From assembly GCA_039188505.1 (NCBI GenBank), contig JBCCZC010000269.1, positions 1 to 7,764 of the forward strand: a stretch of 7,764 nt of DNA, read 5' to 3'. Positions 7,601-7,764 of this stretch are shown here, one piece after another (position 1 is the stretch's first letter; every line of letters begins with the position of its first letter). Below the pieces are notes generated by a model. The model worked only from the letters and a program-made list of their open reading frames with translations, searched no databases and was not told the origin of the DNA. This DNA is from JBCCZC01 sp039188505 (GTDB lineage Bacteria; Pseudomonadota; Gammaproteobacteria; Xanthomonadales; SZUA-38). A program made the translations under genes and the position numbers.

Positions 7601-7605
7601 CTCCC
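7601..7605 (-). promoter_or_regulatory. Ribosome binding site that decides the GTG start
   Basis: On the minus strand GGGAG (within CCAGGGAG) lies 7 bases before the GTG at 7593-7591. This is a good Shine-Dalgarno match at a normal distance. The upstream ATG at 7620 is preceded by CGTCACCCA, with no purine-rich match. This favours translation from the GTG. Confidence 0.6.
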
Positions 7606-7620
7606 TGGAAACGAACGCAT

Positions 7621-7764
7621 TGGGTGACGAAACCGAGACTGTCAGAGAACCCGGTTTCACTCCTGATGCCGACCTTACGTCTTGCTGATCACCGGCAAAG
7701 GAATCCCAAAAGCAAGGTCTCAGAAGCCAAGGCGTCGCCTCAGGCGGCGTTCAATCGAGACCGA
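7621..7764. other. Upstream region of the secreted-protein gene, no clear gene
   Basis: This stretch should contain the promoter of the minus-strand gene. On the minus strand a TTGCCG element (about 7696) is followed 15 bases later by TAAGGT. The spacing is short and the match poor, so no promoter is called. A CGCC-TCA-GGCG mini-hairpin lies at about 7736-7746. Short open frames run to the window edge on both strands, but neither has enough support to annotate. Confidence 0.35.
7629..7658. repeat. Inverted repeat in the leader of the minus-strand gene
   Basis: GAAACCG (7629-7635) and CGGTTTC (7652-7658) are perfect complements separated by 16 bases. The dyad lies 36-65 bases upstream of the GTG start. 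It could be an operator with half-sites about two helical turns apart (23 bases between equivalent positions), or a weak leader hairpin. Its position is its main support; a 7-base match could also be chance. Confidence 0.3.

Noticed and set aside
7666..7764. Plus-strand frame from ATG at 7666 open to the window end, possible divergent gene start
   Set aside because: No ribosome site before the ATG, translation has no recognisable features, and 33 open codons are unremarkable in GC-rich DNA.
7720..7764. Minus-strand frame open from the window end to a TGA at 7722-7720 (ends ERRLRRRLGF), possible end of an upstream gene
   Set aside because: Only 14 codons are visible. The basic end is plausible for a real protein but cannot be told from chance without sequence beyond the window.

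Overview
The window comes from a GC-rich bacterial chromosome. The genes are tightly packed and both complete proteins start with Sec-type signal peptides, so the source is a Gram-negative organism with an extensive exported proteome. The best guess is a gammaproteobacterium of the Xanthomonadales / Wenzhouxiangella / Chromatiales kind. That guess rests on two things: a periplasmic tricorn-like S41 peptidase, and an 'IFAGGFE' C-terminal tail that I associate from memory with large secreted proteins of those groups. No 16S or other phylogenetic marker is present. I see no tRNA, rRNA, CRISPR array, insertion sequence or phage gene.

Layout: (1) Positions 1-540 (+) are the 3' end of a gene cut by the window edge, and its motifs resemble the C-terminal half of a GT8-type glycosyltransferase. 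(2) Positions 541-687 are a non-coding gap with a plausible -10 box (TAGAAT, 649-654). (3) Positions 688-3903 (+) encode a 1071-residue exported tricorn-protease homologue: signal peptide, two beta-propellers, helical core domain, PDZ domain and S41 serine-protease domain. (4) Positions 3904-4014 separate two convergent genes and contain a perfect 12-bp stem / 4-nt loop hairpin (3914-3941). (5) Positions 4015-7593 (-) encode a secreted protein of about 1192 residues: signal peptide, NHL-like propeller region, seven FG-GAP_2-type repeats, two beta-sandwich-like domains and the short tail. (6) Positions 7594-7764 hold the leader and presumed promoter region of that minus-strand gene, with a 7-bp dyad near its start.

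Nothing indicates that the three genes form one pathway. The tricorn homologue probably acts in periplasmic protein or peptide turnover. The minus-strand protein looks like a surface or extracellular propeller protein of unknown function, and the convergent layout gives it its own promoter. The points most worth a second look are the altered catalytic neighbourhood of the tricorn homologue, an eight-G run lying exactly on its nucleophile codons, and the C-terminal tail of the propeller protein. I do not see a clearly new multi-gene system.
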